Position numbers and translations under genes: made by a program. The notes below the pieces were generated by a model, which did no database searches, had not been told where the DNA came from, and worked only from the letters and a program-made list of their open reading frames with translations. From Choanephora cucurbitarum (Eukaryota > Mucoromycota > Mucoromycetes > Mucorales > Choanephoraceae): a stretch of 64,000 bases of DNA. Where the stretch lies: NCBI GenBank assembly GCA_025331435.1, contig JAIWNI010000024.1, forward strand, positions 275,022-339,021. Reading direction: 5' to 3'. Below, piece after piece: positions 35,209 through 47,469 of the stretch (its first letter is position 1; every line of letters starts with the position of its first letter).

Positions 35209-38031
35209 TTACTCATGTTTATGAGTTTTAGTCGAATGTTCATCTGTTACAGTCAATGATGGACTATGAGTAGGTGCTGACATGATGGGTGAATTGGATA
35301 TAAGTGTGTTTGAGACATCAAGATCAATGGATCCCTTTTCACCCATAAAAGTAGAGAAACTAAGCCTGGAGAGGATACTGATACTTCTCTTCTCAAAGAA
35401 TCCAACTGGACTACTCTGAAGTTCACTACTATAATACTCTTTTCTCTTTTGACGTTCTTTGTACCCTGGACAACGCCCACAGCCATAACAGAACAAGATG
35501 TAACCAATGGCAGAGGCCATCATGAAGACAATCAGACTGATGGGAATGGCCACATGCAAGTGTTCTCGTAGATACAAGATGCTACTGCCTACTGCACCTC
35601 CATTACGACAGACACCATCGTGACAGCGACCTCCAAAACCACACGGTGTACCATCGATAAAGTTGCCGCTAAAGACAAGGCATTTACTGCTATCGGGTGA
35701 GTTACAGAGAAGCTTGCATTCTTCATTGTTGGTTCTGCAGGACTGTGTGATGTTCATCACAAAGCCTCGGGATAGACATTGTTCATTTCGCGAAGTGCAT
35801 TGACCTGAGGCACATTTGAGTCCGTTCAGGCCACAGGAGAGACCGTCTCTTAGGTATGTGTCAGTGGGACAGATGGGGGATTGACCTGTACAGTATTCGG
35901 ATACATCACAGGGTGTGGCTGCAGGTCGACAGACATGCGTCTTGGGTCGAATCTGACAGTTGTGACAACATCCATCGGTTTTATCTCTAATACATCATTA
36001 AGTTCTCAACTATCTGTTTGTTGTCAATCCAACTTACTCGCACACAGCATCTTTTTTGAGTTTACATGTCTTTGCATCACAACAAGCAGTATCTTCTCCA
36101 CCTGTATCACATTCTTCGCCTTCTTCTCTTACACCATTACCACAGCTATCGAGCTGGTAGACAGAACGATGGTGATCATCTAGATCGGTGAGGCATTGAC
36201 CAATCTCAGGAAATGCATTACAGATCGTTCGAACAGAACATGGACTGAAAGTCTGAGCTGAACTATTGCTGATGGCACTCATCATGTAGCCTGTCGTTTG
36301 GCATTGATCTCCTTCTGATTTACAACATGAACAGTTGGGTCCTTCACAAGGACAGTCAGTAGCTGAACAATCATGAATGGCACCTAGAATTTCAAAAATT
36401 AGAATAAGTTGTTATTTTATCGTTGTTTGTCTTACCAAAACCATGCCCAATTTCATGTGCTACCACTTTCCATTCTTCACGCGCTATGATAGTCTAAGGT
36501 GAATACCAAATCAAAAAAAAAAAAAAAGGTGAACTTACTGATGGCCGATACACCTGCACCAGAAACATATTGGTGTTTACCCTCCGATGATATCTGTAAT
36601 TCAGCACCTGAATTACACAATTGTTTCAGCCAAGCAAGACCTACTTCTACACCCGTTCTATTCAAGGTTAGATCGGTTACATTATCTTTATCTGTTATTG
36701 GCTTACTTACGGACAATTTGTCATCAAATGCCAAAGACCAGCACCATCTCCTTTCATTCTGGATCGCCAACGACTGAAATCACTGAGACGGTCATTGAGA
36801 GCATAAGTAGCATCACAAGGACGATTCCAGGCTAGGTCAGGGTCGATCTTGCCAGGACAAGAGGTGTCCATGATGGTGATGTTGATTAAGCCCAGAGAGA
36901 CATTGAAGGTGCTTTCAAACAGAGCAGAGGCCATATTGAAGTTATTGATGATTTGGATACGTGCATTATTGACATTTTTGTAATAATGAACATAAGTACA
37001 ATCAGCAGCTATTAAGGCAGATGAGTTCACTCCACACTAATTTTATATGTATATATTTATATATGCATACCTGCTCCCATATAAGTGACTAAAGTTGCAT
37101 ATTAAAAAAAAAGGACAAAAAGTTAATGATGGAGCTCTCTTTTTTTTTTTTTTTTAGGGAGTCAATAAGATAGGTTACTTTTTCTGGTACTTGGGCATCC
37201 TGAAGGTTTATTTTGACTAAAGAAGACTTCACCTCGTTTCATAAGAGAAGACATGGTTGGATTCGAAGCAAACGATTTGCCATGAAGAAGTTGATCAAAC
37301 CCACATTGATGATGCTGACCTCTTTTCGTTAAGGGTGTGGTATCTGAATCTCTATAGATCACCATCTTTCCAGGTTGCACTGGCTCAATATCGGTCGAAC
37401 GCTTGACGAGATTGTAAGTGGTGGTCGCTTTGATATGATAGATATCATGATTGAACTGAAAGGCACCTTCGATCATTGGCTGTTCATCGTGTCTATGATG
37501 AAAGAATGAGTATGAAAACAGATGACTCATGAATTACATTACAATGTTATCAAATCATCGCGAACAATGATTCTAGCCCAACCATGCTCTTGATGGTCTG
37601 CCTTGGCAACTCCCTTGTAGACAAGGGGTCTTTGATGGTAGGGTTGATCATGAATTCGCTGTACGCTCTGTTGATCGACGACGACAGCTGCCTCAGGATG
37701 AAACAAATCGAGATTAGGTTCAAGATGGAGATGAATTGTCTGGTTGTATGCTCTTAGTGTGATACGAAGATGATCATCAAATGCCAATTTTTTAGGTGAC
37801 AGCTCTAAATTAGGCGATTGTTGTCGCTTCTGAAAAAATGTCTTTGACCTTGGTATGATGTCCACCTTGAGGTCTGTCAGTGACTCTAAATTGTTCAGTT
37901 GAGTATGATAACCTATAGACCATGTTAGTCAAGGGCCTCTCTTTAGGGAAGTGATAGACATGCATACCTAAACTGAAGTTTGGTAACACAACAAGGATAA
38001 CCAGTGTGCAAAACAATATGAAGTTTGACAT
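35209..38031 (-). CDS. ADAM-family membrane metalloprotease with disintegrin domain
   Basis: Type I membrane zinc protease of 791 residues in the preferred model. Exons, minus strand: 38031-37968, 37912-37543, 37492-37179, 37088-37071, 37029-36711, 36657-36539, 36483-36436, 36383-36038 and 35986-35209. A signal peptide (MSNFILFCTLVILVVLPNFS) is followed by a pro-domain with a cysteine switch (HQCGFD) and Kex2-like KR sites, one at SSLMKRGEV just before the protease. The zinc site is HEIGHGFGAIHD, followed by the Met-turn in TGYMMS. The disintegrin domain (CGNGVREEGEECD) and Cys-rich region follow. A membrane helix at HVAIPISLIVFMMASAIGYILF and a Ser-rich cytosolic tail end the protein. The 18-nt exon 37071-37088 and its 41-nt neighbour intron are the least certain part. 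Skipping the exon also keeps the frame. Confidence 0.88.
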
Positions 38032-39664
38032 GCTTTCTTTTGTGTAAAGAAAACGAAAGAAAAGAAAAGAAAAGATAGGAAAGAAAAAGAAGAAAAGGAG
38101 AAAGGCAGTAGAGAAGAAGAAGAGCAGAAAGGAAAGTGGAAAAAAAAAGGGAATAAATTTGCCTATATTTATACATGTATATTTATTTAATTCAAGGAGT
38201 TGGTGAGTACCACCTCAGCTTGAGTAAGTATTTCAAAAGCGGAAATCGTTTAATTTGATGTTATGTGCCTTGGTAGAATTAAGAGTCCGTTTTGACAAAA
38301 AAAAAAAGGAGCATTTTTAATGCGGCGACAGTTACCAGAGTTATTCTCTTTACTTGTTGAAAAGAAAAAAAAGAAAGAAAGAAAAGCTTGGCTTCACAAT
38401 AGTTTGAGTTGACAGATAAGCATTGCTTGCTTTTATTTCTGTATTTTTTTTTGTTTTATAGAAAGAGGATGAGTAAGAATTCTAAAAAGTCAACTCGAGT
38501 TACTCAAAAAGAGAGAAAAAAAAAGGTCTCTTGAGTCTAGAAAACGGACGATCATTTTTAGCTTCATAAACGTGCTCTTTTATTTTTCTATTTTTGGGTA
38601 GTGCTATCCGAGTAGTTTCAAACTAAATAAATAAAAAAAGACAATGACACTGGGTTCTTTAAATTCACTTTTTGCTTATAGTTCAATTGTAACCTGAAAG
38701 AGCAAAAAAAATAGAAGTCTATCAACAATCCCCCCTTACATATTCGACAAAGCCAGTTTTTCAAGTGCATCGCCTTTTAGCCTTGAGCCATGTGCACTAA
38801 ACATGTTAGCATAGCCAATCAGTGAAGCATAAAAGCGTGCTTCTTTTCTACTGTTGGAATTGACTTGCGCATTTCAGTCAAGGGTAAGATATCCCATCTC
38901 AAAGCGGTAAATACCTCAACTTCCCGGATGGCTTCTCTTTACATGTCTACTTCCTTCTTTAGCCTTTCCTTCTCTCCCTCACTGTCAAATCTGTCTCACT
39001 TTGTCTTACTTGAAGCACGATCATGTTGAGATGTACAAAAATAGTTTCTTTAGTTATACAAAATAAAGTAATCCACGTTCACCTTTTTGAATTCTTTCTC
39101 TCGTTAGAGACATGTAAGAATTCTTGTCAATTAGAAGTCTTGTGTGACCAAGACCTGTTTATTACCGAGCTATAAAAAGAAAAAGGGCCGTTTAGTCTCT
39201 TATCTGTACTTGTTGATCGACGTGAAACTAGAAACAGTTTTCTGAGATGACAAGTGTTGTTTGAATGCTTTAATGACTAATTCTTCGTCTTCATTCGTTG
39301 TGTTGAGTCGGCTTAGAGCACTGGGAAACTAAATTACATGAATTCTCTATTTTAAATTCATGCAATTGAATTTATAGATACTCCGCTAGTGCCACACCAA
39401 ACCATTGGTTGCTTATTGTCTCGATAGTCATTGTCTTCTCTTTTGATTGAGACAGTCTGTAATAAGACAAGATGGTTATTGCTGTCAAGAAAGAATAAGA
39501 AAAGAGTTATTGAATATCTATTGTAACATTTACATGCGAAACTAAGGGAGACTACATAAAAAAAAAGCATTTCGAGACAATTGTATAGGTAAAGAAAGAA
39601 ACAGAAGGATTTCTTTGGTGTTTATTATATTAAAAGTGTTTTTTTTATGTGATATATTTAAGAC
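38032..39664. other. 1.6-kb intergenic stretch
   Basis: The left end, with purine runs and a TATAAATA element on the minus strand near 38165, is probably the ADAM promoter. The rest is AT-rich with no recognised gene or repeat. Confidence 0.5.
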
Positions 39665-41564
39665 TTAGTTCCCGGGAGCCAATGGTATACTTTCATAACT
39701 ACTTTCTCGGTACATAGGTTTACTTGAATAAGTAGGCGAAGAAGCAGATGGTAAGACAGCTACATGAGCTGATGTGGATTTTAGTACAGGCTTCAGAGTA
39801 AGTCGAGGAAGCGATTCATGTGCAGACAAGCTAGAGGCAACAGGCACCATTCGTTGATCAATGACTTTTACTGAATCCAATCGATGGTGAATAGGAGTCT
39901 GTATAGGATGAGCTATTTCAGGATGATCAAGCGAAGTATGTGATACTCTAGAATAACCAAATTTGTTGATATAAATCTGTCGATGGTCCTTATTCTTTTC
40001 AAGCATGGATGATGAACAGTCATCTGTATCTGTACTCGAGTGATAAAAACTATCGCCACTGTCATCATCATCATCAATCGGCATATCACCATGCGTTTTT
40101 GTCATGCCTACAAGGCCTGGCCCAATAGAAGAACGGGAGGGTCCAAGTGTAGTATCTTTTGTACTTCCAAATGGCATCCAATAAACTTGTAATAAAATAG
40201 ATTATTATTATTTTTTTATAAGCCCTGATTTCTCAGCCAAAAATTTGTGTAAAATAGATACATACCATATGGCTTAAGACCCTTTTTGAAATTGAGTAAA
40301 CAACGCATGGATAGAAATGATGTGATCTAAAGACATATGAGATATTGCTCTGCTTGGTGCAATTCTTGTACTTACTATAACACAGACACAGGAAGCAAGC
40401 ACTGTTTTCAAAAAAAAAATGAATCATTTTGTTTCATATCCGTTCATAATGACGCTTACCATAACCAATGCCTGCAAACCATTGCATTTCTTGTGAAGCA
40501 CCAAGAAGTTCTGTCAGAATAAAGATATTGATAGCAAGTAAGCCAACCTGTGTAACCAGAAAGAAACACATCATCCAACGACTTTCTCTAGTAATGGCCA
40601 CTCTAGCCATAATTAAAGCAAGCGTCAGTACAACGACCATGGTACCGCCTATCACCCTATAGGTAGTCGATCTGATAGCTATAGCAGTACATCCCATCAA
40701 TACAACTTCAAAGAATGTATCGATCTTTAACATAAGAGCAAACCATTGGACTGTATTGTACATGCCTATCCTTTTTCTTTTTAGTCCATTTTGTATAGAT
40801 AAATAAACAGCCAGAGAGACCAATTTACCTTGCAGTTCAATGCTGCTACCAATCTTCTTATACACTTGCCAACCAATGACTTTAGATGACTTGTGAGCTG
40901 AAAAGATCACAGGAACTGTCAGAACAGCAAATATAACAGTCAAAGCAATCTGAAAATGCATGTTCTCTTGTTTTAATGGTTCATAATAAGTATTCCATTT
41001 AACAGACTCAAACACCAACTTGTAAAGAGAAAGGATACATTAGTAATTTCTTTAAAAAAAGAGAGAGATTCTCTTACCAAAATGTTAAATATAACAGAAA
41101 ACAGAGATAGCCAAGCAGAGGCAAGAATCGTAAGGGAATTGAGATGAACGATCTAAAATGGTTCATATGAGGATAGATAGCTCTGTATGTTTCAATGTTA
41201 CATACGCCATCTGTCAGACACCATAAGCGCCAGAATTCAAATGCAATAAAAAGACTATTTTCGTACACAATCTTATTTCCTTTAAAGGCCAATATCTCAC
41301 TGAAATTGGATGTTGATTCATCTGGAATGAAGAGATTGTGGCTGTTGATCTCATTTGTATTCAACAGTACTTTTATCATGATAGGAATGGTAGATATCGC
41401 TAAAATGATGGCAAAGACAAGACAGAGCTGAATCCATCTTGATTTTGAGGTCTGTTTAAACTACCGAACAATGAGATCAATGATAAGCTGAATTGTTATT
41501 GTGTAGAGCTTACAAGTTGACCAAGATATGGAATTTGAATAGAAAAACGATTTTGAAGGGCCAT
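39665..41564 (-). CDS. Orphan multi-span membrane protein (7-8 helices), function unknown
   Basis: A 515-residue integral membrane protein I do not recognise. Exons, read on the minus strand, are 41564-41514, 41460-41206, 41152-41078, 41018-40460, 40401-40376, 40326-40266 and 40185-39665. Introns are 49-80 nt, all phases close, and one exon is 26 nt. Hydrophobic segments include WIQLCLVFAIILAISTIPIMI, an ILASAWLSLFSVIFNIL stretch, IALTVIFAVLTVPVIFS, a WFALMLKIDTFFEVVLMG stretch, VIGGTMVVVLTLALIMA and WMMCFFLVTQVGLLAINIFIL. After the first helix comes a loop of about 60 residues containing FIPDES. The last 170 residues are cytosolic in appearance, acidic and Ser-rich with DDDDSGDSF. The layout resembles a heptahelical receptor-like protein, but no GPCR signature was identified. 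It shares a 167-bp divergent promoter with DUS4. Confidence 0.8.
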
Positions 41565-41731
41565 GATACATTAAAGAAAGAAAGAAAAAGAGTGTCTATA
41601 GCTGGTGCATGCCTTATTTTATATAGATGGGCTTTTAAGGAAGCAACACAAAATAAGCCTAGCTCTAAGCCACTTTCATTGTCTTCTTAGTTTGGGACCT
41701 GTTTGATGACCTTTTTCTTTGTTCAAGCAGA
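41565..41731. promoter_or_regulatory. Compact bidirectional promoter (orphan membrane protein / DUS4)
   Basis: Only 167 bases separate two divergent start codons. On the minus strand TATATAAAA at about 41617-41625 lies 55-60 bases from the membrane-protein ATG. On the plus strand a pyrimidine-rich CTTTTTCTTTG precedes the DUS4 ATG. Both genes must be driven from this space, inferred from gene layout. Confidence 0.55.
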
Positions 41732-42775
41732 ATGTCAGAATACCAAAAGAAGACAACACCACTCGATGTACTTGAGAACAAAAAGCGCATCAATGTCTGT
41801 GCTCCTATGGTGCGTTATTCAAAACTAGCCTTTAGAGAACTGGTGCGCAAGTACAATACAGATATTGTCTACACACCCATGATCTTGGCTGACGTCTTCA
41901 AGTGTTCTGAATTTGCTCGTTCATCTGACTTTACTACCAACCCTCAAGATGACCCTGTTGTTGTTCAGTTTGCAGCTAATAACCCAGTCGATCTGGCTGA
42001 TGCAGCAGAACTGGTGTCTCCCTTTGCAGGCGGTATTGACCTTAACTGTGGATGTCCTCAAAAATGGGCTTATCAAGAAAAGATTGGGTCTTATCTGATG
42101 CAAGATCCAGAAAATGTTCGAGATATGATTCGCACTGTGAAGGGAAGAGTCAATATACCTATGAGTATCAAGATTCGAGTGCATGATGATTTAAGGTAAA
42201 GATATATAAGGACAATGAAAGAAGAAGCATGCTTATTTTGTTTATCAGAACAACTTATGAATTTGTAAAGAGAGCAGAATCTGTGGGTGTTGATTTCTTG
42301 ACAGTGCATGGACGTACTCGACTTCAAAAGTCAACAGAGCCAGTCAATTTTGAAGGAATCAAACTAGTGAAAGAGTCGGTCGGTATGCCTGTGATAGCCA
42401 ATGGCAGTATATTCTCAATGAAGGATGCAGATGAGATGTATGAAAAGACAGGTGTGGACGGTGTCATGTCAGCCAGAGGATTATTACAGAACCCTGCTTT
42501 ATTTGCAGGTTATGAGACTACACCATGGGAATGTATTGAGGTGAGTAGAGAAATGAGTGTGGAGTATAGCAGACACTAAAGTTAAATAGGATTATGTGCG
42601 TCTTGCTATTGGTTATGGTACCAATTCCTTTATATTCCATCACCACCTGATGTTTATGTTTGAAGATATCATGAGTAATGCTGAACGCAAGACATTCAAT
42701 ACACTCTCTAGTATACCTGCCATTTTAGACCATTTAGAAGAATATTGGGGCTTAGATGCAACTAAACTGGTTTAA
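41732..42775 (+). CDS. DUS4: tRNA-dihydrouridine synthase, DUS4 type
   Basis: FMN-dependent enzyme reducing uridine in the tRNA D-loop; 313 residues. Exons are 41732-42195, 42249-42540 and 42590-42775; introns are 53 and 49 nt. The FMN-binding start of the TIM barrel is VCAPMVRYSKLAFRELVRKY. The catalytic cysteine is in GIDLNCGCPQKWA. A SIKIRVHDDL strand and the LTVHGRTR phosphate motif follow, then VIANGSIFSMKDADEM and GVMSARGLLQNPALF. The short C-terminal helical domain (DYVRLAIGYGTNSFIFHHHL) and total length match DUS4, which modifies positions 20a/20b in yeast, rather than the longer DUS1 or DUS3. The catalytic residues are intact. Confidence 0.92.
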
Positions 42776-44323
42776 TTTGTAAGATATAAAAAGAAATGTT
42801 ATTGTTGTGTATATTGATTGTAGATAAAATATGCTTTGATATTCCTCCCTTTCTTTCTATGCTTTGATTTCACTCATTAGGAAATGATCTACAGAAAAAG
42901 AAAGAAAAGAACCAGCGGCTATTGAAACGCATGATAGAATCAAATAGGCTTCTTCTTTCAAAAGGGCCTGGATCTCTATCATGGTCTCATACCCTACTTA
43001 TCGCTATAAAAGCCATTAAGAAACAGCGAGAGTGAGAATGGGTGTGTGTCTATGGCATGTTCAAATGATTCAAGACAATCTTGTGTTTATCACTCTTCTA
43101 CTTCTTATTTTTCGATAGAAAGGAGAGATTGGGCAATGATCGGCTTAATTTCTCTTTGGCAAATCATTTAGTTTCGAAGAATCTAATGTTACACATTATT
43201 AAATGATAGTCTCAAATGAATGATATAAAAAAAGGCACAGATTTACAACTTTCTATAGTAATTCACATAGCGCTCCCCCCTTTTTTTCATTTAAATTTTA
43301 ACTGAGTTTGTATTTTCTGTAACTGGTTTTCTGTTCATCCGGTTGGTATCACACTGTTTTGTTGTTGTACTGAAATGAATGACAGAGACTTTACTTTCAT
43401 TGTTAGCTTAGATAGTATTTAGCTTGTTTTCTGTTTGACATATAGAATTTGATTCAGACTATGTTCTAGATGTAAATCGATAGTCTATACACAACAGTTG
43501 TTCTGTCTATCGGAAACAAGACTGAGGTAAATCATCTAGTGAGCCAATCAAGACCTTTGTATTGAATTAATATTTCCTTGTTTCTTATTCGTTCCTCTCT
43601 CATTCTCACTCTATTTATCTTGATAACAAATCCATGGCATTCAAATAAGGCTACAAACTTATGTCAAGGGCGATCCAAAGTAGTACGCACATGGCTTCAT
43701 TCGAATTTAACTCAGATTTCTAGTTGCATTTTAATTAACTATGTCATCAGTAGATTACAAACAATTCAAGTCATTCAACATCACTTATCACAATCTCCTT
43801 TTGTGTCTAGTCTGGTCAGAAGCATGCCTTTTGTGTTTTTTATATGATAACTATTCGTTGCTATCCATCTAGTTTAGGGTTGTACAAAAGTAGAGCTGAG
43901 GTCATTTAGAATTTATTTTAGCTTGTTTCTTGTAGTATCCTTTTGGTTTACAAGTGATACAAGAAAAATAAAATAAAAATAGGATATGAAAACAGAATGA
44001 ACAACTACCATTGCTATCTTCAACAGAGAACAACCTATAGCATTAAAAAAAAAGGTAACAAAAATCATACAGAAATGCAATTTGAAACAGTAAAATAAGA
44101 GAGACAGAGATCATCCGATATGCTTAAAAAAGAAAATAAAGGCCCCACGAGCATCCATACAAATAAGGGTAGACTCCAAGCGCACTTGTAAAAAAAATAA
44201 AAAAATTTATAAAAATATAACCGAGAATAAGTTGATTTAAGAACGATCCACTGAAAATTTGCTGATCATTTATTCTCTCTCTCTTTTTTTCTTTTTTTCA
44301 TATTCTCCATTCCTTCAATCTAA
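42776..44323. other. 1.5-kb intergenic stretch
   Basis: No supported gene. A hydrophobic open stretch near 43580-43850 lacks an ATG at its start and has no family look, so it is not called. The right end has CT-rich tracts that precede the C2H2 gene. Confidence 0.5.
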
Positions 44324-45281
44324 ATGCAGCCTATTCAAAAACTACCTTCTATCCAATCTATGCTGGAAGGCATCTCATTAGAAGGTACTATAAGATAACT
44401 GATAAACATATAAACTTACTAATCAGGCGTCTGAATTAGATGAAAAGATGCATTCAAAACAGCCTTTTAATCTGGGTCATCGACGACATGCTTCTGAGAG
44501 TATGTTTAGACTGCATGAAGACTTACCAGTGCCTCTTGAACCCAAGATTCATACTATACCCACCTCCACAACCATTTGTTCTCGCTTAAGCCATCTCCAA
44601 AAGCAACACCCTTCGCATGCACCCCGAAATCTTCATTCTCGTTCCTTTTCTGATTATACCCACCCATATCCTACCACATCACCCCCTCGTGCTACTGGAA
44701 ATAACTCATTAGCCCCTCTTCATCGCCGTGCTATATCCACAAACACGCTCGACTTGATCCTTCAGCCACTCGTACAGAGACCTCACGATTCCCCTAGTCC
44801 TCCTGCTGTTGATGGACATGCTCACCTGAAACTCACATCACCTCCCTCACTATGTACCAGCACATCTACCACTACCTCAACTACCCATAGTCCCACAGAG
44901 GAAAAAGAAGGTTATTTCTCGGATGAGGCTGATCCACGTCCCAGTGCTTCAGAGAAAGATGAAACCAAAGTTAATAGCAAGTACAGTTGTCCTTATTGTC
45001 AAAAGGGCTTCTCTCGTCCTTCCTCTCTTCGTATCCATACCTATTCACATACAGGTGAAAGACCGTTTGAGTGTCCTGAAAGTGGATGTTCTCGTAAATT
45101 TAGTGTACAGAGCAATATGCGACGTCATTTGAGGGTTCACCGATTAGGCCGACCTCTGAAGAGAAATGGCGGGTTGATCTCGCCTGCTGATCGTGCTCAA
45201 CTTATCAATAAGCCTCTTGCAGCCAAGCCTGTGGTGACAACACATTCAAGTTGGGTTGGTGTGGCCACTCATCCTATTTAA
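44324..45281 (+). CDS. C2H2 zinc-finger transcription factor (two fingers)
   Basis: A 300-residue predicted DNA-binding protein. Exons are 44324-44384 and 44440-45281, with a 55-nt intron. The acceptor that keeps the frame is GAATTAG at 44439; using the CAG at 44426 would give an early stop. The N-terminal two thirds are Ser, Thr, Pro and His-rich and probably disordered. Two adjacent C2H2 fingers lie near residues 205-257: CPYCQKGFSRPSSLRIHTYSH, joined by the classical linker TGERPF to CPESGCSRKFSVQSNMRRHLRVH. The second finger has the C-x4-C form. A basic segment follows. Two-finger proteins of this layout are common fungal regulators; targets cannot be inferred. Confidence 0.88.
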
Positions 45282-46553
45282 ACATCATTTGAGTGAAGCT
45301 TAGAATTCATTCACTCTTTGTTGTACAATTTTTTTGTTTTGTTTTGTTTTTATTCATAATAAAATCTCTGCTTGATGCTGGGTTCATCAAGTGCTTCAAC
45401 TGTAACAGGGTCTATTTTTCTTTTTTTTTTTGTGTGTGTGTTAGGAAACCCTAGTGAAGTATTAAAAAAGGGGTACTCAAATAGATTACATCACTTCATT
45501 TAGTGACAACTATCAATTTCTCCGCCAATTAAAAATTGTGGTCAATGCGTTTAAGTAGAATGAAGATTTATCACATTGTCAGTTATGACTATTTAAACAG
45601 GCTGATCATTAGGGGCGATTGAACTATCACTTATCTTAACAAATACTGACATTCCAAAAAAGAAAAAGATAGCGATATCAAGAGTCATCATTACCAAGAT
45701 ATTTGACAACACTGTTATTGTATTATGTCCTCCTTTTTCTTTTTCTTTTCTTTTGGTAAGCATGGTTGCAAATTCATTTTCTGACTAACCTCTTCTCCAA
45801 TCAACTTTAAATTCATTTCACCCTATTTTCATTTAGCTCTGTTTTACCCTTTAGGCTTAGACATAGAATGGTTCTATGTGTGTACTGCAAGAAAAAAAAG
45901 AAAGCAATCTTTATTGCTAGCATAGGATAAAAGTTAGGCAATCCTTTGTTCGTTAAGAGTAATTCTGTCTAAGCAACAACAGGTTATTTAATTTATTGTT
46001 ATTCCGAATCAGTCAAACTGTTGTTTCTTGTTCAATTTACTCCTTTAGTGTATAGAAAGATAAGAAACGGCCATTGAAGCTGGATAGAACCTTTTTTGGC
46101 ATCTATTCGGGAATAGAATGTTATATACCTATAAAAAGCACTTGCTCCCTTTTTAAGACACACATGAGTCCCGCCTTCCCTTTTCTTTTCTCTTTTACTC
46201 CTGAAGCCAGTTAATTCAGAAGAAAATAAGGCTGGAAACAACTATTGAGAAGAAACGATTGTTTGACTATCTCGGTCATCCTCCGAACTATACACCAGTG
46301 AGTTAAACAAAGAAAAAAAAAATAAGGGCTTTAATTTTTTTAAAGCGGAGTCTAAGACACATTGAAGTGTCAATCATGTAAAAAAAAAAAAAGCAACATA
46401 TGTCGGCTATTCTACGCTATTTTAAATAGATCGATAGAAAGTGGTTTATATGCGTTTTATTTTTATTTTTTGGGGGAGAGGGATATGTAAGGTAATAAAT
46501 AACATGAATAAGCAAAATAATAATAATAATAAAATAAATCTAGTATACAATAA
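45282..46553. other. 1.3-kb intergenic stretch between convergent genes
   Basis: AT-rich with many homopolymer runs. AATAAAATC at about 45358 is a plausible 3'-processing signal for the C2H2 gene. Nothing else is recognised. Confidence 0.5.
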
Positions 46554-47363
46554 TTATTGTTCATCCAGAAATAGCCTTGGAGATAAACGGAGTACCATAA
46601 CAAGACCATCATCTGTACTGTTAACAATAGCCTCCACTGGTTCGGATAATCCCTTTTCGCGATCAATAACCCAATCAAATCGCAGTCGAATGACCATTTC
46701 ATGCTCTTTAGCCATATCTATCTGAGCCTGTATCGATTGAAAATCTCTTTCGGGCACATATTCATAAAGTGAAGTACCGATAGCTAAGGGAACATTAAGT
46801 GCCACCAATTCAGATGCCAGACTAGAGGCATAGACAATATTCAACGCCTCGGCAAATCTGTTCAAGATCAGACAGAAGCGTCGTTCCTGCTTCAGGATGA
46901 TATGATGGTCCACCCAGACTTTCTCCATCGATAATGTCTTTTCCATACGTTCCTGTCGGTCATTCCATGCACCTGCCAGTTGAAGTGACCCATTCGCTAA
47001 ACAAATGAATATCTCGTCTACAGAGTTAGCTCGCATCTTGTGGTCCAAAGCATTCTCGTCGTATAGGTAATTGGAACCCACAATGACATCGTGACAACAG
47101 TGAATGATGGTTTCTATGGTGATATAGTGCCCGTCTCTATGCAAAAACCGATAGACAACCATACACGACATTTTCTCGTTGTAGACATTGGCAACATGTA
47201 CTTTTCGTAAACTTTTGTGATCGCCAGGATGAAACAACTCGTAAGCTTCTTTGCCAATCAGTTCTTCGGGCTCCCACCCGGTGTGATCTGTTATACTTTC
47301 AGAAGTATACACTATTCTTGCTTCAGGCGTATTGTCAAATATAGTTATCCAATTATTTCTCAT
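46554..47363 (-). CDS. PAS-domain sensor protein, start uncertain
   Basis: At least 269 residues in one long exon, with two PAS-like folds and no other domain. The first (residues about 5-85) contains ARIVYTSESITDHTGWEPEELIG and FHPGDHKSLRKVH, then the HRDGHYITIETIIHCC strand pair. This wording is close to the PAS domains of the white-collar type but lacks the flavin-binding NCRFLQ of LOV domains. The second covers FAEALNIVYASSLASELVALNVPLAIGTSLYEYV. No zinc finger follows, so it is not a complete WC-1/WC-2. Directly upstream a pyrimidine-rich acceptor (TTTCTAG) ends a likely intron and would add Asn-Pro before the Met. A small upstream exon from the ATG near 47487 is conceivable. Ligand and partners are unknown. 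Confidence 0.75.
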   Translation of the reverse strand: MRNNWITIFDNTPEARIVYTSESITDHTGWEPEELIGKEAYELFHPGDHKSLRKVHVANVYNEKMSCMVVYRFLHRDGHYITIETIIHCCHDVIVGSNYLYDENALDHKMRANSVDEIFICLANGSLQLAGAWNDRQERMEKTLSMEKVWVDHHIILKQERRFCLILNRFAEALNIVYASSLASELVALNVPLAIGTSLYEYVPERDFQSIQAQIDMAKEHEMVIRLRFDWVIDREKGLSEPVEAIVNSTDDGLVMVLRLSPRLFLDEQ

Positions 47364-47432
47364 AGGGTTGTCTAGAAAAAAAAAAAAGAAAAAAAAAAGA
47401 GAGAGACGAAAAAGAGGCCACTCTTATTCAAG

Positions 47433-47434
<2 letters not shown>

Positions 47435-47468
<34 letters not shown>
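47435..47468. repeat. (CA)17 microsatellite
   Basis: Seventeen perfect CA units, TG on the minus strand, directly 5' of the PAS gene and probably within its leader or first intron. Confidence 0.95.

Positions 47469-47469
<1 letters not shown>

Noticed and set aside
43578..43847. Hydrophobic 89-codon open stretch resembling a signal peptide
   Set aside because: It has no ATG near its start, no splice partner and no recognisable family.
46554..47363. PAS protein as white-collar photoreceptor
   Set aside because: The flavin-binding LOV signature and the GATA zinc finger are both absent.
47435..47468. Regular repeat checked as a CRISPR-like or promoter element
   Set aside because: It is a simple CA microsatellite with no spacers, in a eukaryotic genome.
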